Notes: generated by a model not told the origin, from the letters alone. 64,000 bases of DNA from Pleurotus ostreatus/Saccharomyces cerevisiae fusant (GCA_024196135.1 JAMQCK010000043.1:79426-143425); one strand, 5' to 3'. Shown: positions 14,870 to 26,961, numbered from the stretch's first letter. Program-made: numbers and translations.

Positions 14870-17084
14870 GTAGGGTGTGGTAAGAGCCGGTGAGGACGGG
14901 TGATAGGAACTCTGTGTGTGGTCGTGTGCAGAAAAGCGCGGTGGCGACGAGCGGAAGCGATTCCTGTGAGAGCTCTGACGAATAAAGGCTACGTCTTCTT
15001 ATAGACGATGGGATATCTATATCCAGACTGCGTTTCTATTAGGAACGAAGCAGGGGGCGGGTAGCGCGGCGCGCGTCTATAGATTTGTGAAGACGGGAGG
15101 AGGCAAGGCAGGTGAGAATCAAACTCGCAAGCTCGCGATCATTCAGGGTGATCCGGGCCTTTTGTGGCGTAATCCCCTTTGTCAGCAACCTCCTTTCACA
15201 CACCTTGTTCCAAGACCGGCTGCAAAGCTGACTTTCTTATGGCACGCCGGTGACTGTCTTTTCCTTTATTCTCTCTAGACAGCGCCTTGGAACACACAGG
15301 AATTGTTATTACTCGCTGGAGTTCCGTGTATAACCACTTTGAACTGCCTCCGATCGCTCTTGCCGCTTCAGGACGATATTGCCCAACGATTGCCACCAAA
15401 CTCCAGTGTCCAGATCTCCTAGGTCGAACGTTTGAACTCTCACCGGACGACACTCCTCGAAGCTCTGTCTGGTGCTCGCGTGTAAAGCCCCCGACGTCTC
15501 GACCTTTCTACGGGTGCTGCGTACGATCTCGGGTCCCTCAGAGGGCGCTCCTTGTGCGCGCTAAACAATATGGAAGCGCAGCCTTACGGTAGCAACTAAA
15601 TGAACGCAATATTCGAAGCCTTGTCATGGGACCATCGATCTGCCTCGAGGTGCCTTTGTTCGCTGGACCACTGGCACTCATCGCGCCAAAGTCTCCTCTT
15701 CCGCGCATGAATAGTGACGAAGTTGCCCGACCATGACCTCCTCGAAGGGCTCGCGATGACGGCTGGAGCACTCAAGGACTCCATGGAAAGCAGCAAGAGA
15801 AGACCGGCCTTCATGAGGATGAGATACCTGGGGCCGTGCTCTCATCGACCTGCGTCACTTACTTCTGGCGCTCGCCATCCAGACGGTCTCGCACCCATGT
15901 CATGCCTGCAAGTGCCGTCACCATGTCAGCAATCTTGACCACCAGCTGTGCTATATCCGTTCGCTTTGCTGACACCTGCTTGTCATCGTCGTTGGTCTTT
16001 TAAAAGTGCATCCTTCTTGGCTTAGTCCCGAGGATGATACTAGCCGCCCCGACGAACGCGTGCAGGAAAGACAACCTTCGTTTCTTCTTAGAGCAGGCAA
16101 GAGCTATCTTCAGACCAGAGCGAGCGAGCAGCTAGCTACGAGGCGTCTTGTTAGTGGTTGACTCTTGGGCGAATCCAGGCCTACGACTTGAAGCCCTCTA
16201 TCGCCCCCGGGCCGCCAACTGATATAATCCACTCGCGCACGCGGTACAGTAAGTACAACGCTGTCGTGGCTTGCCTCGATGTTGCCCGCCATCGCATGGG
16301 GATCCTCAGAATGGCGCAAGACTTGACAGCTACGGTATCTCTCTCGGAACACCAGCCAACATGATACTCTAAGCCTCGGTCATTCGCAGTTACCGCCTTG
16401 CGTGCTCGAAGATACGCCTCTGTCGGTCTCCTCGGCCGGGCTTTCCATGGAGACATGCAACGAGGCAAGGGCCAGCGCGCTGTCGAAGACGTTGACCACG
16501 CAAGCAAACCTTCGACCACCGACGCCTCGTACTTCCTTGTCTATCTTCCTCCCTTCTACTCGACTTCTCCCTCCATTTAGCGATCCATCAAAGCGTCATC
16601 TCACCGACAAACCACTCCGCCAGGCCCAAATCCCCGCGGATTACCCAGCATCCCCTCGCCCCTGCCCCGCACCGCGACTAGCACAGAGATCCCGCCTTTG
16701 ACGATCGCCTTCTATATGCCTCGCACGCTCTGCTGTACTCCTCCGGAGCCCTTCTGTATTCCTCGGAGTCCCAGCGCCTCGCACTTGCATCAAAACTCGG
16801 CCAATTATCGGGTCAGGCGCGCGGGGGCTTGAATGGCGGTCCCAGTCCGGTGACGCGCCTGGAGGTGCCACAATACCACCGCGCGGGGGCGGATGAATGC
16901 GAAGTGGGTGCGCGAGCTTCGTCTTCGCAGTGTTCCTGGGTCAGACGGGCTGATTACATCCAGAGGTATCGGGACTTGGCAAGGAGTACTTATATACGAG
17001 CGCTTCTTCAGGATGGAATAGACGTGCGGTCCTTTCAAGTGGGCGACGTTACACACCGTTCGTGCGCCAGTCCGACGACCAAGA
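14870..17084. other. Long gene-poor intergenic region
   Basis: 2.2 kb upstream of the sugar transporter. Short ORFs on both strands show no recognisable family and no coherent exon chain. A C-rich cluster at about 16632-16676 contains two sites fitting the CreA/Mig1 consensus on the complementary strand (CCCCGC), which would suit a sugar-regulated promoter. That reading is speculative. Confidence 0.4.
16991..16997 (+). promoter_or_regulatory. TATA-like box of the sugar transporter
   Basis: TATATAC about 94 bp upstream of the proposed ATG at 17085. Confidence 0.45.
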
Positions 17085-19396
17085 ATGTCAAGGCAAGATA
17101 TCGAGCGCATGAACTCGGCGACGAAGGATGAGGAGGATGGCCATATTGAGGAATTGCCAAAGGGCAAGGAGCCCTTGTCGCCAGCCGAGCGGCAAGAGGC
17201 TTTCGAGGCGGCGTTGAAGATCGACCCTGGGGTGAAGAGCTTTAGCTGGCAGGCATTGCAGGTGCGTTCCTTGTTTATTTCGCTTGACTGTCCGTCGCCT
17301 GGAGTGGCAGGCTGGCGGTATCTTTCCGAGGGACTGACAGGAAGCGCAGATGTACTTGATCACGCTCGTCGCTTGCTGCTGCTCTGGTGACACGGGATTC
17401 GATGGCACGGTCATGGGTTCGTCGAGGCGCTTTTGGTAGGCTTGCGCGACGCTGAGAATTATTTTCAGGCGGTATCAATTCCATGTGGCAATACCAGCAA
17501 TTCTTCGGTATGACGGGAACGGGGTCGAAGACGAGGTCGGTCTTCATTTCCGTGCACGTACTCGACGTTGCTGAACTAGGCACCCAGTATCGTCTTTGGT
17601 ATCTACACGATCGGTTCGCTATGGTGAGTACATCTTTCACTTGCACACGATCAAATCGCTTATACATCTTGTAGTGGCACATTCCCCGCATGTACATTTA
17701 GTCGCACTCGCATTGTCGTCGCCCTCTAACCTCACTGCTCAGCTTACCTCCCCGACCGCTTCGGCCGTCGATTCTCCATGTTCTTCGGCAACACCCTCAT
17801 CATCATCGGCGCCGCCTTGACTGCCAACTCTCGCAACGAGGGCATGTTCCTCGGTGGTCGCTTCCTGGTGCGTCGCCTTGTCCTCATGCTCGTCTTTCTA
17901 GCTGATGTGTATGTCCCTAGACTGGCATGGGCGGAGGATGCGCCGGTGCCAGTGCGAAGTCCTTCCTTGCTGAGCTTGCGCCGCCTAAGTGGAGAGGCGC
18001 GTACCTCGGCTTCCTCAATAGCTTCTACTACATCGGGCAAATGGCTGCTACGGGTACGCGCTCAGACTTCATTGATTGTCACCGTACGAGCTAATTGAAT
18101 TTGCAGGCATGATGGTTGCGACTGGTCGCTGGGACAGCGAGCTCGCATGGAGGCTTCCGCTGTACATCCAAATGGTACCTGCGGCGCTCAACTTCTTGCT
18201 GGTGTTCTTGTGCCCTGAGTCGTACGTCCGCTCGTCTACAGAGCCATGGAAAAAGTCTAACCGCCTTCTCAGACCACGCTGGCTCTACAGCGTTGGCAAG
18301 GCAGATCAGGCCCGTCAAGTGCTCGCAAACCTGCACTCGCGCACCCGCGACATCAACTCCCCACTGATCGCACTTGAGATGGACGAAATCGAGGAGAAGG
18401 TCACGATAGGTGGCGCGGACAGTACGTTTCTCTCCCACTTCTCCCCTTTCTTCTCCTTTTTTCTTCCTCCCTGCGATCGAACTCGCTAATTGACTCCCCT
18501 TACAGAACGCTGGTGGGACTTCCGCCCTCTCTTCCGCACGAAGGGTGACCGCGCGCGCATGATTCGCGTCGTCACCGTCGGCTGGTTCGGGCAGCTTTCG
18601 GGCAACGGTCTCATTACCTACTTCCTACCCGTGCTGCTCAAGCAGGCCGGTATTACGGACCAGAACAAGCAGCTCACGCTGAACTTTGTGAACAGTGTGA
18701 CGTCGTATATTGGAGGTGAGTAGCGGTGGTTTGTGAGCAACGGGGAGGGTGATGCACGGTGCCGATGCCTTTGCTAGCGCTCGCGGGCTCCTTCACGGTC
18801 GACCGATGGGGAAGGCGGAAGGTCCTGTTCTACAGCACGGTGACCATTACGGCGATCCTGGCCATCGTCACCGGGTTGTTGGGCAGCAACAAGGGAGGCA
18901 ACCTCATGCAGGCAAACGCCGGAATCTCGTTCATCTACCTTTTCATGGTGGTCTTCTCGTATGGATGGACGGCGATGTGAGTGCCTCTTTAGCCGAAGCA
19001 AGAACATCGGACTGACGCATGATCCAGGCAAGCGCTCTACCCCGCTGAAGTCCTGGGATACCAGGCTCGCGCAAAGGGTCTCGCATTCCTGGGCATCGTC
19101 ACCCAGGTCGCGTCCTGCATCAACACGTTCGGTCTTCCTGTCGCGCTGGATAAGATCGGCTGGAAGGTGTATCTGATTTTCTGCATCTGGGATCTTTTCG
19201 AGTGCGTCGTCATCTGGTTCATGATGGTCGAGACGAAGGTACGTTGCATAATCCTTCCAGTGAGATCCCAAGGTTCATGCTTACGCCTTCATAGGGCTTG
19301 ACGCTGGAAGAGATTACGGAGGTCTTCGAGCAGAAGAATCCCGTCGCATATAGCAAAGAGCTGCTCAAGCACCACTATCAGTCGGGGCTTGCCTGA
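17085..19396 (+). CDS. MFS sugar transporter (sugar porter family, lactose-permease-like)
   Basis: Proton-coupled sugar uptake protein of the plasma membrane. Thirteen exons: 17085-17261, 17350-17416, 17469-17535, 17588-17623, 17675-17691, 17743-17867, 17921-18053, 18107-18221, 18273-18421, 18506-18715, 18778-18976, 19028-19238 and 19295-19396; 535 aa. Family marks: GFDGTVMGGINSMWQYQQFF in TM1, LPDRFGRRFSMFFGN between TM2 and TM3, PESPRWLYSVGKADQAR after TM6, DRWGRRK between TM8 and TM9, and VETKGLTLEEI after TM12. Twelve hydrophobic segments are expected and can be traced. Exon 5 is only 17 nt and exon 4 is 36 nt. The acceptor at 18777 is the least certain border. Substrate (lactose, hexose or cellodextrin) cannot be told from the sequence. 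Confidence 0.92.
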
Positions 19397-19762
19397 AGTT
19401 GTACTATATATCAGCCTGATCTTCCTGTATACTAGTAGTTCACCAACATATCCATCCATCTGCAAAGAAACCATCTATTGACGAGGCAATGTGCGCACAT
19501 CCAGTCGGCGGAAGGACGCGGCGGCTCGAAGGAGGTGACGACGCGGCATGAGTACGCTGCTTAATTGAGAGGCCACAGATCCGCTCTTCGGTCTTGAAAT
19601 GGTAGACGAGCTGGCGTTACGAACGATGTACTCCATCACGCAATTATGTGGCAAAGAGAATTGTTGCCCTACAGGTATCCAGAAAAAGCAAAGTCGATGT
19701 CAGGTACAGCACCCAAACAGATACACTGCCCAGTGCGCCACCCATCGTACACCATACCACTC
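19397..19762. other. Convergent 3' intergenic region
   Basis: 366 bp between the transporter stop and the Bud22-like stop. No gene seen. Confidence 0.5.
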
Positions 19763-21245
19763 TCAAGTAAACACCAACTTCTTCCCCTGACTCGGCACCA
19801 TCGCCGCCGCCGCCTTCTCCTTCAGCTTCTTCTTCGCCTCCCACGACGGGTGTATTGGCCGCGACTTCTCCTGCGCCTGCGCGCGCTCCCTCTCCTCTCG
19901 CGCCGCGGCAGCGGCGGCGCGCTTCTGCTGCCGCTCCTCCCACTGCCGGCGCTTTTCGAGGGCCTGGTCGCGCTCTTTCTTCTTGTGGTTGGCGTTCTTG
20001 CCGTATTCGCGTTCCCAGATGCTGGAGGGATGAGTCAGTGGGTGAATGACAAGGGGTGAGGGCGCGAAGGGAGATATTGGTAAGGGAGGTCACGCACAGA
20101 CGCCTCGCGCGCTGGCCACGACGATTCTTCTTCGGCTTGTCCTGTATCTCTTCGATGTCGGAGTCGTCTGAGCCGCGGACGAAGCCGACGGAGAGGGAGG
20201 GGAGGAACGTGGAGCTGCCCGACGCAGCGGCTGGAGTAGCGGATGCCTTCGCCTTCTTAGCTGGGGGTGCATCATCCACATCCGAGTCAGGATCGTCGGC
20301 GTCGGAGTCCTGTGCGTCGTCCCCGCCATCTACTGTGCCAGATTCCCAGCCATCGCCGTCTTCGTCAACCGCGCCAGACTCCCAGCCGTCGGCGGCGCCC
20401 CCTTCATCATCGCTGTCAGCGGCAGGCGCGGCTCCTTTCTTCTCCTTCTTGACTTTGCTTGTCGCCACCGCGAGTCGTTGAGCCGCATCCGCATCCTCTT
20501 CATCGCTTGCTTCATCGTCGGCGTTCTCGCTGGCCACGGGCGGTTGTACTAAAGCATGCAGTGCCTGCACGGCGGATACAGCCTCTGCAGCGAGTGCCTT
20601 GTGGCTAGTGAGCCGCGCGTGCACCTTGGCCTCTGGCGTTCCAGCCGGTGCGGGGGTGAGGAGGTGGTCGGCGAGCTCTTGCTGCAGCGCAGACGTCACG
20701 GCGTCGTGCTGAGCGAGTACCTTGTCCTTCTTGATCTTGGAATGGAATACAGTCGTGCCGACAGCATGGTAGTCTGTCGCCTGCGAGATATAAGACGATG
20801 GGATGTAGCGGGGGAAGGGAACCCTTGCCTTGAGCGCTTCAAGTTGAGCCTCGCTCTCTGCGGTCTCCGTCTCTGGCTTATTCGCAGAGCTAATAAGGGG
20901 TATAAGTAACACTGGTACATCGGGGAAGAGGGGGACGCACCGTAACCCCTTCAGCTTCTTGATGAGCTTTTGCGTCTCGAAAGTCTTCGCTTTCTTCGCC
21001 GCCTTCACGATTTCCTTCACGTCGTGATGCTATCGAGAGTGTAAGGCCTCGATCCAATGTCAGCCAATGTTCCTAGGCTCACAATCTTATGCGCGATCTT
21101 CACTTCAAGCGGCGTCTCCTGAGCACTGTAAGGACAAGTGTACCTCTCGATCGGACAAGCCTATAGCTACCTGCTTCTGCGGCCTGCTACGCTTGCGCTT
21201 CACCCCATGGGTTTCCTTTGTCTCCCTCCCGTTTTCGACTCCCAT
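19763..21245 (-). CDS. Bud22/SRFBP1-type ribosome-biogenesis protein
   Basis: Nucleolar protein of the BUD22/SRFBP1 family, linked in yeast to 40S maturation. Minus-strand exons: 21245-21171, 21118-21083, 21029-20941, 20889-20098 and 20021-19763; 416 aa. The N-terminus is basic (GVKRKRSRPQKQ), followed by KIHHDVKEIVKAAKKAKTFE and TQKLIKKLKGLR. The middle is an acidic Asp/Ser-rich stretch with repeated DGWESG. The C-terminus carries the family signature: a conserved FVRGSDDSD, the basic KPKKNRRGQRARRLIWEREY, KKKERDQALEKRRQWEER and the ending HPSWEAKKKLKEK. The last exon must be spliced for this ending to appear; read through, the frame runs into unrelated sequence. Start ATG 21245 gives a compact protein; an in-frame ATG at 21305 is also possible. 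The divergent neighbour is an F-box gene. Confidence 0.87.
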
Positions 21246-21535
21246 AAGAGTACCAGAAACACTGACGATAGTGAACAAGTCGAAGGGTATGAAGCGGAGG
21301 CGCAAGCGGCGGCGAATACACGATCACCCTCGAAGGTACGGACCGGTGCATCGTGGTCCGGACCGGCAGTCCCGGAGTACGCGTCTCTCGTTCCTTTCCT
21401 CTTCTTTCGACCCAGTCGACTGCCGTCATCTCAGAAAAGTGGACACTGAATCTCCCTCTGTGCCGGTGAGCTCCAAATCACACCTAAATGGACTTCAGAG
21501 TCGTTTGATACTCGTCATAGGTCAGAAAGGCGAAC
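21246..21535. promoter_or_regulatory. Divergent promoter with a 5' UTR intron of the F-box gene
   Basis: 290 bp shared upstream region. A likely 5' UTR intron lies at 21466-21520 (GTGAGC donor, CATAG acceptor), ending 15 bp before the F-box ATG. The neighbouring paralogue has an intron at the same place. Confidence 0.5.
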
Positions 21536-23026
21536 ATGGACGACAAGTTCACAGAAATGCATCGCGCACTCTATCTGCCGAGCCCCGAAGAGGCGGATGG
21601 CATCCAAGAACGTCTTGATCGACTCGACGCTGCTACCGATGAAATGAGGAGGCTGCTGGCATGCCTCGAGCACCAAGCCGTTCTCGGACGAGCCTTACTT
21701 TCCCCCTGGCGTCGCCTCCCACTAGAACTCTGGCAACAGATCCTCTACCTTGCCCTTCCACGTATATGGGACGGGAAACATGTAGACTTCTGGCGTCAAC
21801 CTTCTGCCGCAGTCTGCCGCGCCTGGCGCGACATCGTTCACAGTCTTCCGTTCGCTGGCGCTCGGATCGGATTCGAGGTTGACTCTGAAGAGTTACCCGA
21901 ATCAGGGGTCCTCGGGCTGGACGTTCTCATCAAATCCGACTTGGAGCAGATGGTAGAATGGCCATTGCACGTACGCATTGTCGACGACACGGACGATGAC
22001 ATGTCATCTCCTCTGTCGTACTTCTTTTCTGATGAGGCGCCCGTTGTCTGGGCCTCCATCTGCGAGCAAAGTCATCGCTGGGTCACGGCTGAGCTCCAAA
22101 ATGTCCCAGACAATTTATTGGTTACTCTCCGTCATCGGCCACTGCCCCTTCTTCGTTCACTTCTACTCGGGCATTACGGTGACATCAATATCACCATGTC
22201 CACAAACGAGTTTCTCTGCCGACTGGACGCTTTCACGACTGCGGTCAACCTCTCTAGCGTGCACATTCATGGTCTCTGGGCTCCATTAAATCTCAATTTA
22301 CCGTCATCCTGGACCCGCATCACCTCTCTTTCCATCGAATATAGTGATCAGTGGGACGAAGAAGCGGCGCCTTTCAGTGCAGTCTTAGCTTGCAGTCGAA
22401 CCCTTCGCAGCTGCGAGATCTATGGTTCTGACTATGACACCGACTGGATTCCTCGTATGCGGCCTCTCCCCGAGGCGGAGCGCGTAGTATGTCCAGTCCT
22501 GGAAGAGCTCGATCTCCAAGAGTGCGGCATCCTCGTCATGTGCTACATCAGCACCCCCAGTCTTCGCACCATAAGCCTTAACGAAGGCCACTTTGGAGAA
22601 CACGCCAGACAGGACCCGTCCGTATCCGTCACTACACTGGGTCTTTTCCAGGAGCTCCTTCGTACTTCGCACGGGTGCCGATCACTCCTGTCCTTGAAGC
22701 TAGTGGACACCTGTATTAAGGGAGTCTTGGATGTCCTGCGATCCCTCCCTCGGCTCGCATCTTTGCACATCGAGGACAGGCGCATAACGAGCATCGGGGA
22801 CGATATCGTCAACCTCGCGCATGCGCTGGAACGTCGGAGGGAAAGGCCTGACTCAGTGGCGCTCCTGCCCAACCTCTCACGCCTGCACATACAACTCGAT
22901 GCCGGGATCTCTCTTGACAGTGACTTTGCGGACCTCGTCCGGCGATTAGTACGGTCGAGGTCACCGCAGAATCCTTGCACGCTCAACGGGCAGAGACTCG
23001 CCTTTCTCGAAGACATGATCACATGA
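21536..23026 (+). CDS. F-box-like protein with LRR-type C-terminus (copy 1)
   Basis: Single-exon gene, 496 aa, of the large Agaricomycete F-box family. It should be a substrate receptor of SCF ubiquitin ligases via Skp1. A coiled segment at residues 20-55 precedes the F-box at about 57-100: SPWRRLPLELWQQILYLALP then AAVCRAWRDI. The remainder has repeated hydrophobic strand patterns such as LPLLRSLLLGHYGD, ITSLSIEYSDQW and RLASLHIEDRRI, which suit degenerate leucine-rich repeats. It is closely related to the gene at 23668 and more distantly to those at 25449 and 49840. The substrate is unknown. Confidence 0.85.
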   Translation: MDDKFTEMHRALYLPSPEEADGIQERLDRLDAATDEMRRLLACLEHQAVLGRALLSPWRRLPLELWQQILYLALPRIWDGKHVDFWRQPSAAVCRAWRDIVHSLPFAGARIGFEVDSEELPESGVLGLDVLIKSDLEQMVEWPLHVRIVDDTDDDMSSPLSYFFSDEAPVVWASICEQSHRWVTAELQNVPDNLLVTLRHRPLPLLRSLLLGHYGDINITMSTNEFLCRLDAFTTAVNLSSVHIHGLWAPLNLNLPSSWTRITSLSIEYSDQWDEEAAPFSAVLACSRTLRSCEIYGSDYDTDWIPRMRPLPEAERVVCPVLEELDLQECGILVMCYISTPSLRTISLNEGHFGEHARQDPSVSVTTLGLFQELLRTSHGCRSLLSLKLVDTCIKGVLDVLRSLPRLASLHIEDRRITSIGDDIVNLAHALERRRERPDSVALLPNLSRLHIQLDAGISLDSDFADLVRRLVRSRSPQNPCTLNGQRLAFLEDMIT

Positions 23027-23667
23027 AATACTGTTAGCATATGATGTCAGGATCAAGTAGGACCGGAGCGAGCTATAGGTAGACTGTCTTTGCATACACG
23101 GCAGAGTACGGAGACTCAGTACAAACAGCAGACGATAGCGTTACAGTCCTGTGACAGATGCGTTTCGTACGTCACGTAGGAAGTTGATGATTTGTACGAC
23201 TCTCTCCCCAACCGCCACCGAGTGGAGGGAATCGAGCCTGCGAGGACTCATCCACATTGGTCTCTCATTTGTACATTCACGACAGTTCATTGAGGCAATG
23301 CGGAGTGGGGTTCCATGCGAAAGCATGCACGGAACGTCTGCCAGAAATTTCCCTTTTACCATTGGCCAATGGCCGTCGCGGTGAAGTTCCACGTAACATA
23401 AGTGGGTTATCTGTATCCAATATTGCATTTCACGATGGTCTGCAAATGTTCTCAACCCACAAAAAACGGCTTGTCTGTCTCGTGACCGTTCATTGCGTTG
23501 CGCGTGTTTGGTCGCCGCGCAAAGTCCATCGGTCAAAATTTCATCGCTTCCCTCTTACTCCGACCTTGAACACAGTATCTGCTCATTAGTGCAGGCTAGA
23601 GTGTATCCTGTCCTAGTGAGTGCCCTCCAGCGCTTATAGCGCCGCTGACACCTATTTGCCACAGGAG
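23027..23667. other. Intergenic spacer between F-box paralogues
   Basis: 641 bp with the promoter of copy 2. It contains a perfect 14-bp palindrome at 23359-23372 made of two opposed CCAAT boxes. A 5' UTR intron (about 23616-23664, GTGAGT to CACAG) sits just before the next ATG. Confidence 0.5.
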
Positions 23668-25203
23668 ATGGATGATAAATTCACACATATGCACCGCGCC
23701 CTCTATTCGCCGAGCCCTGAAGAGGCTGCTGGCATCTCGGAACGTGTCCAAAAACTAGGTGCTGCTTCCTCCGAAATGAGGAGGCTACTGGCATGCATCG
23801 ATCAACAAGTTGCTCTCGGACGAGCCTTGCTTGCGTCCTGGCGTCGACTTCCACCGGAGCTCTGGCAGGAAATCTTTCGACTCATTGTTCCTTGTGTCTG
23901 GGACGGTACACGCATACATCACTTGCCTCACCCCGCTGCGGAAGTCTGCCGCGCCTGGCGCGATCTCATAGACGACATACCGTCGTGGGCTGGTGCGCCG
24001 TTCGTGTTCGAGATCAACGTGTATGATACTCCGCCCCCCGCTCCGGGGTTGGGGAAAGTGGTGAAGAAGGACTTAGCGGCGACTGGGGACCAGCCATTGC
24101 ACATACGTATCATCGATCATATGGACGACGACATGCGTTCCCCGCTGTCTTACTTTTTGGAGGAGGAGGGGAGTCAAGTCTGGGCCTCTATCTGCCAGTC
24201 CGCTCATCGCTGGGAAACCGTCGAGCTACGAAATATTCCAGACAACTCACTGGACATCCTCCATAATCGGCAATTCCCAATCCTTCACTCACTCACGCAC
24301 ATGCATTTGAGCGACGTTGACCCCGAAAGGCCTGTGAATCAACTCGTTAGACGGGTCCAAGCTTTCGGAAACGCTCGCAATCTAACGACGGTGTCCCTCA
24401 ATGGCTCCTGGGCACCTCTCAACCTCAGACTGCCATTGTCGTGGACCCGCATCGCGTCACTATCCATCGACTACTATAATGAATGGGATGACGAGTCGCA
24501 GTCGACGCTGTTTGCTGCGGTCTTATCGTGCAGTCAAACTCTGCGCAGCTGCGCGATCGACGGCTTCGCATATGCTTCGGATTGGGTTGGGCACGAGCAC
24601 CCTCTTCCTGACACCCAGCCAGCCGTGTTCCCTCTCCTCCAAGAGCTTACGCTCGCGGAGTGCGGCGTCCACTTCATGCAGCACATCAGTGCCCCCGCTC
24701 TTCGATTCATCAGTATCAACGAAAGGGACCTCGGCATGCGTGATCAGACGGAATCCTGGTTCAGCATCGACACGATGAGCCTCTTTCGAGGGCTGCTCGA
24801 CGCGTCGCACGGGTGCCATGCGCTGTTGTCCATCAGGGTGATCGATACCTGTATCGACGGCATATCGCACATCCTGGGCTGCCTTCCCCAGCTCACTTCA
24901 CTACACATCGAAGATCGTAACGTCAGGGTCAGCATGGCGGAGATCACCGGCCTTATGCGAGCGCTAGAGCGCAGCAATGACAGGCCCGTCTCACTGTCGT
25001 TCCTGCCCAATCTTACGCGCCTCTATATCTCACTCGATGAAAGACTCGCCCTCGATGACAGCTTTCTGGAGCTTGCTCGAGATTCGGTGCGGTCTAGGTG
25101 TTCTGCGAGCCCTTGCACAGTAGACGGGAAAAGACTTGCCTGTCTGGAGTCTGTGGACATTAGGAAGGCCGATTTGATGAGCAGTTATAGCCTACTGTCT
25201 TGA
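23668..25203 (+). CDS. F-box-like protein with LRR-type C-terminus (copy 2)
   Basis: Tandem paralogue of the gene at 21536; 511 aa from the ATG at 23668. I chose this ATG because copy 1 begins the same way (MDDKFTEMHRALYLPSPEEA versus MDDKFTHMHRALYSPSPEEA), and because a splice acceptor lies directly upstream. An in-frame ATG at 23620 would sit inside the UTR intron. F-box at about residues 57-101 (SWRRLPPELWQEIFRLIVP ... AEVCRAWRDLI). The C-terminal strands align with copy 1 along the whole length (HRWETVELRNIPDNSLDIL, WTRIASLSIDYYNEWDDE, LTSLHIEDRNV). Likely SCF substrate receptor with unknown target. Confidence 0.85.
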   Translation: MDDKFTHMHRALYSPSPEEAAGISERVQKLGAASSEMRRLLACIDQQVALGRALLASWRRLPPELWQEIFRLIVPCVWDGTRIHHLPHPAAEVCRAWRDLIDDIPSWAGAPFVFEINVYDTPPPAPGLGKVVKKDLAATGDQPLHIRIIDHMDDDMRSPLSYFLEEEGSQVWASICQSAHRWETVELRNIPDNSLDILHNRQFPILHSLTHMHLSDVDPERPVNQLVRRVQAFGNARNLTTVSLNGSWAPLNLRLPLSWTRIASLSIDYYNEWDDESQSTLFAAVLSCSQTLRSCAIDGFAYASDWVGHEHPLPDTQPAVFPLLQELTLAECGVHFMQHISAPALRFISINERDLGMRDQTESWFSIDTMSLFRGLLDASHGCHALLSIRVIDTCIDGISHILGCLPQLTSLHIEDRNVRVSMAEITGLMRALERSNDRPVSLSFLPNLTRLYISLDERLALDDSFLELARDSVRSRCSASPCTVDGKRLACLESVDIRKADLMSSYSLLS

Positions 25204-25448
25204 GAGTATTACCACGGCGCACTTGTCTATGTTTCCTCTGATTTATCTCGAGTACAATTTCGTAAATCAGGCATTGTTCTTGGGCAAAAATGGCCACGCC
25301 GCCGCTACCACTGTCACGGTCTTGTGACATGCGTTTCCAAGTGTCACACATATCACTTGATCATCCGCTCCTTCCGGGTCTGCCGTGTCCAATTCACCTA
25401 CCTATGGTCCACATAACTTGTGCGTTCACAATATAAAAGACATTGCCT

Positions 25449-26961
25449 ATGGATCTCACAGCGCAAATTCAAAGCAGCACGGACCTCCTTCACGAGATTC
25501 GTCGAGTTGCACCGCACGAACTACGCCCCTAGTGCTCAGGAGGCCTCCATCATCACCGAACGCATTCACGAACTCGAGCAGCTCTCTCAAGACTTACCAC
25601 AGCTACCTCTTGCGCTTGTAGCGCATCAGGAGCGCCTCCACGAGCAGATAGCCCTCACGCAGGCTCTTCTCGCTCCCTGGCGCCGTGTTCCACTGGAATT
25701 GTGGTCGGAGATATTCTCTTATGCGCCATCTGAAGATTGGATCTCCTGTCCCGTTGATAGAAGACATCTACCGCTTGCGGAGGCCTGCCACATCTGGCGC
25801 GAGCCCGCTCTCCACACACCGCACCTGTGGTCGAGCATCGTCGTCGAGGTCTGGGACGACTACGAGGAAAGGCCACCGTTGAGGCTGGGACTTTCGAAGG
25901 CAGTGGCCGATGAGGGCAAGAACGTACTCCCTTCATATCCGAGTAGTCGATCATACCTTCGTTTGGCGCAGATCTGCGAGCAACCAAGGCACGCATCTAT
26001 GGGACCAGCTGTACGGAACAACTGATAGATGGGAGACGGTCGAGTTAGGCGATATGCCGCCCGTCTCTTACGCCGTGCTCTCTTTCAGAATCTTTCCTAT
26101 CCTGCGTTCGCTGCGGTTTCGAATCCAAGAAGACCCAGCTCCCGAGGGCGAGACTTCGCGCGCGTATTGCGCGTCTTCACGAATGCCCCCGCTTTATCCA
26201 TCTTGGACCCTGGGGACGCGTGGGTGTCCCCTGCATTCCAATTACCCACGTCCTGGCGCCTGACATCCCTCAACTTCCAGTACGACCCCCTCGCGGAGAA
26301 TTTCGACGTCCTTCCCGCATTCGGCGCCGTGCTGGCATGCAGCCAGACTCTTCGGAAGTGCAGAATTAATTCCCTCTGTCCCGACACAATCGCCCGCGGT
26401 TAGCTTGTGGAGTTCGCCGCCCTCGAAGAACTCGTCCTCGAGGATGGTGGCTTGCTCTTCATGGAGCTCATCAGAGCACCCAGTCTGTGCTCCCTGGCGC
26501 TATGCCAGGATCTGCAGGATCTCGAAGAGATGCGCACTCTCGAGCTGCTCAACATGCTCTTGGACAATTCATCAGAATGTCGCTCGCTGCAGGCGCTCAA
26601 GTTGTCCGACGCCTGTATACGCAACATTGCGGTCACCCTGCGCCGCCTGCCGCAGCTTTCCGCACTGGTCGTCACCGATACCGACAGCCGGCCTGGAGGC
26701 TTCAACACGATAAACGACTTCTGCAACTTGGGGCAGATGCTGAAGCGCGACCCTGCGCAATCAGACTCACTCTCGTTGCTTCCTAAGCTCAAGCGTCTGG
26801 CCGTCAGGTTCGGCCACACGAAGGACCCTCGCCTGGACGAGCTCATAACAGAAACGACTTCATCGAGATTAATCCCCTGCACGCTTGACGGGGAGGAGCT
26901 CGCGTGTCTGGATCTTCCTCCGGTCGGCACTGCGCACGATCTTCATTGGTTTTCGCGCTGA
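25449..26961 (+). pseudogene. Broken third F-box paralogue
   Basis: A third tandem copy on the same strand. The F-box is still readable (APWRRVPLELWSEIFSYAP, EACHIWREPALHTPHLW), but the gene lies in several frames. The first long frame runs to 26025 and has no ATG; the only nearby ATG (25449) is in another frame. The homologous sequence shifts frame near 25915-25930, where RTYSLHIRVVDH continues it, and again near 26140-26175, where RVFTNAPALSILDPGDAW takes over. An in-frame TAG follows at 26401-26403, after which homology resumes (EFAALEELVLEDGG) to 26961. No GT-AG pairs explain these jumps. Either a decayed gene or, less likely, sequencing errors. Confidence 0.75.

Noticed and set aside
25900..26410. 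Introns as an explanation for the frame jumps in the third F-box copy
   Set aside because: The related copies are intronless in their coding part, and no GT-AG pair at the jumps restores the aligned protein.
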